NCBI GenBank assembly: GCA_031178585.1
Contig: JAPSIT010000071.1
Span: 1-7,890, forward strand
Length of the DNA stretch: 7,890 nt
Reading direction: 5' to 3'
DNA from: Arthrobacter sp.
Lineage (GTDB): Bacteria > Actinomycetota > Actinomycetes > Actinomycetales > Micrococcaceae
The notes under the pieces are model-generated. The model worked only from the letters and a program-made list of their open reading frames with translations. It was not told where the DNA came from and ran no database searches. Numbering within the stretch: position 1 is the first letter of the stretch; every line of letters starts with the position of its first letter. Positions 6,925 to 7,890 of the stretch are shown here, in pieces. A program made the position numbers and the translations under genes.

Positions 6925-6930
6925 GGCTTC

Positions 6931-6936
6931 AGCCTA
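6931..6936 (-). promoter_or_regulatory. Candidate leaderless -10 element of the ABC exporter gene
   Basis: TAGGCT on the minus strand fits TANNNT and ends 6 bases before the ATG at 6924, the same geometry as at guaB3 and the SURF1 gene. The bases between (GAAGCC) give no good Shine-Dalgarno. I see no convincing -35 upstream, so this call rests on the hexamer, its position and the parallel with the other two genes. Confidence 0.33.
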
Positions 6937-6956
6937 GTCCCGTGCACAGGACCGCT

Positions 6957-6995
6957 GATTGAGCCTGTCGGAATCCGGTTTCGGCAGACTCAACC
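6957..6995 (-). terminator. Palindromic repeat just after guaB, probable terminator
   Basis: Two inverted arms abut at CCGG (6975-6978): GATTGAGCCTGTCGGAATCC (6957-6976) and GGTTTCGGCAGACTCAACC (6977-6995). In guaB-strand RNA the outer part pairs UUGAGUCUGCCG with CGACAGGCUCAA, a 12-bp region with one G-U pair and one mismatch. It begins about 5 bases after the guaB TAA. No U-tract follows, which is common for actinobacterial terminators. From memory, the arm sequence resembles a widespread intergenic motif of Arthrobacter and Microbacteriaceae genomes, so it may be a dispersed REP-like element that also stops transcription. Confidence 0.5.
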
Positions 6996-7000
6996 GGCGC

Positions 7001-7890
<890 letters not shown>

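Overview
The window looks like a piece of a high-GC actinobacterial chromosome, most likely from the Micrococcaceae (Arthrobacter, Pseudarthrobacter or a close relative). The evidence is the strong G/C bias at third codon positions, the GuaB/GuaB3 pair typical of Actinobacteria, a SURF1 protein next to a DUF3817 membrane protein, GTG and TTG starts, and three genes whose start region looks leaderless. The genus is inferred from protein resemblance and was not tested by any search.

All seven genes lie on the minus strand, so transcription runs from right to left. In that order they are: the 3' part of guaB, cut by the right edge (7001-7890); an ABC exporter half-transporter with fused membrane and ATPase domains (5065-6924); guaB3, an IMP dehydrogenase-related barrel protein (3844-4980); glpD, a glycerol-3-phosphate dehydrogenase (2002-3753); a stand-alone PTS EIIA domain protein of the fructose/mannitol type (1462-1950, TTG start); a SURF1-family cytochrome oxidase assembly factor (523-1392, GTG start); and a small DUF3817 membrane protein (17-526) whose ATG overlaps the SURF1 stop as ATGA. 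No gap exceeds about 90 bases.

The genes fall into probable transcription units. guaB ends in a palindromic element (6957-6995). The ABC gene, guaB3 and the SURF1 gene each have a TANNNT hexamer ending exactly 6 bases before the start codon and no well-placed Shine-Dalgarno sequence, which suggests each starts its own leaderless transcript. glpD and the EIIA gene have good Shine-Dalgarno sequences and lie 51 bases apart, so they probably form one unit. SURF1 and the DUF3817 gene form another.

Functionally this is core metabolism: guanine nucleotide synthesis, glycerol-3-phosphate oxidation feeding electrons to the respiratory chain, a probable carbon-regulatory phosphoprotein, and terminal oxidase assembly. 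I found no tRNA, rRNA, CRISPR array, insertion sequence or defence system, and no convincing new biological system. The points most worth checking are the repeated leaderless start geometry, the cysteine-free GuaB3 beside a GuaB with its catalytic cysteine, the glpD-EIIA pairing, and the inverted-repeat elements upstream of glpD and downstream of guaB.
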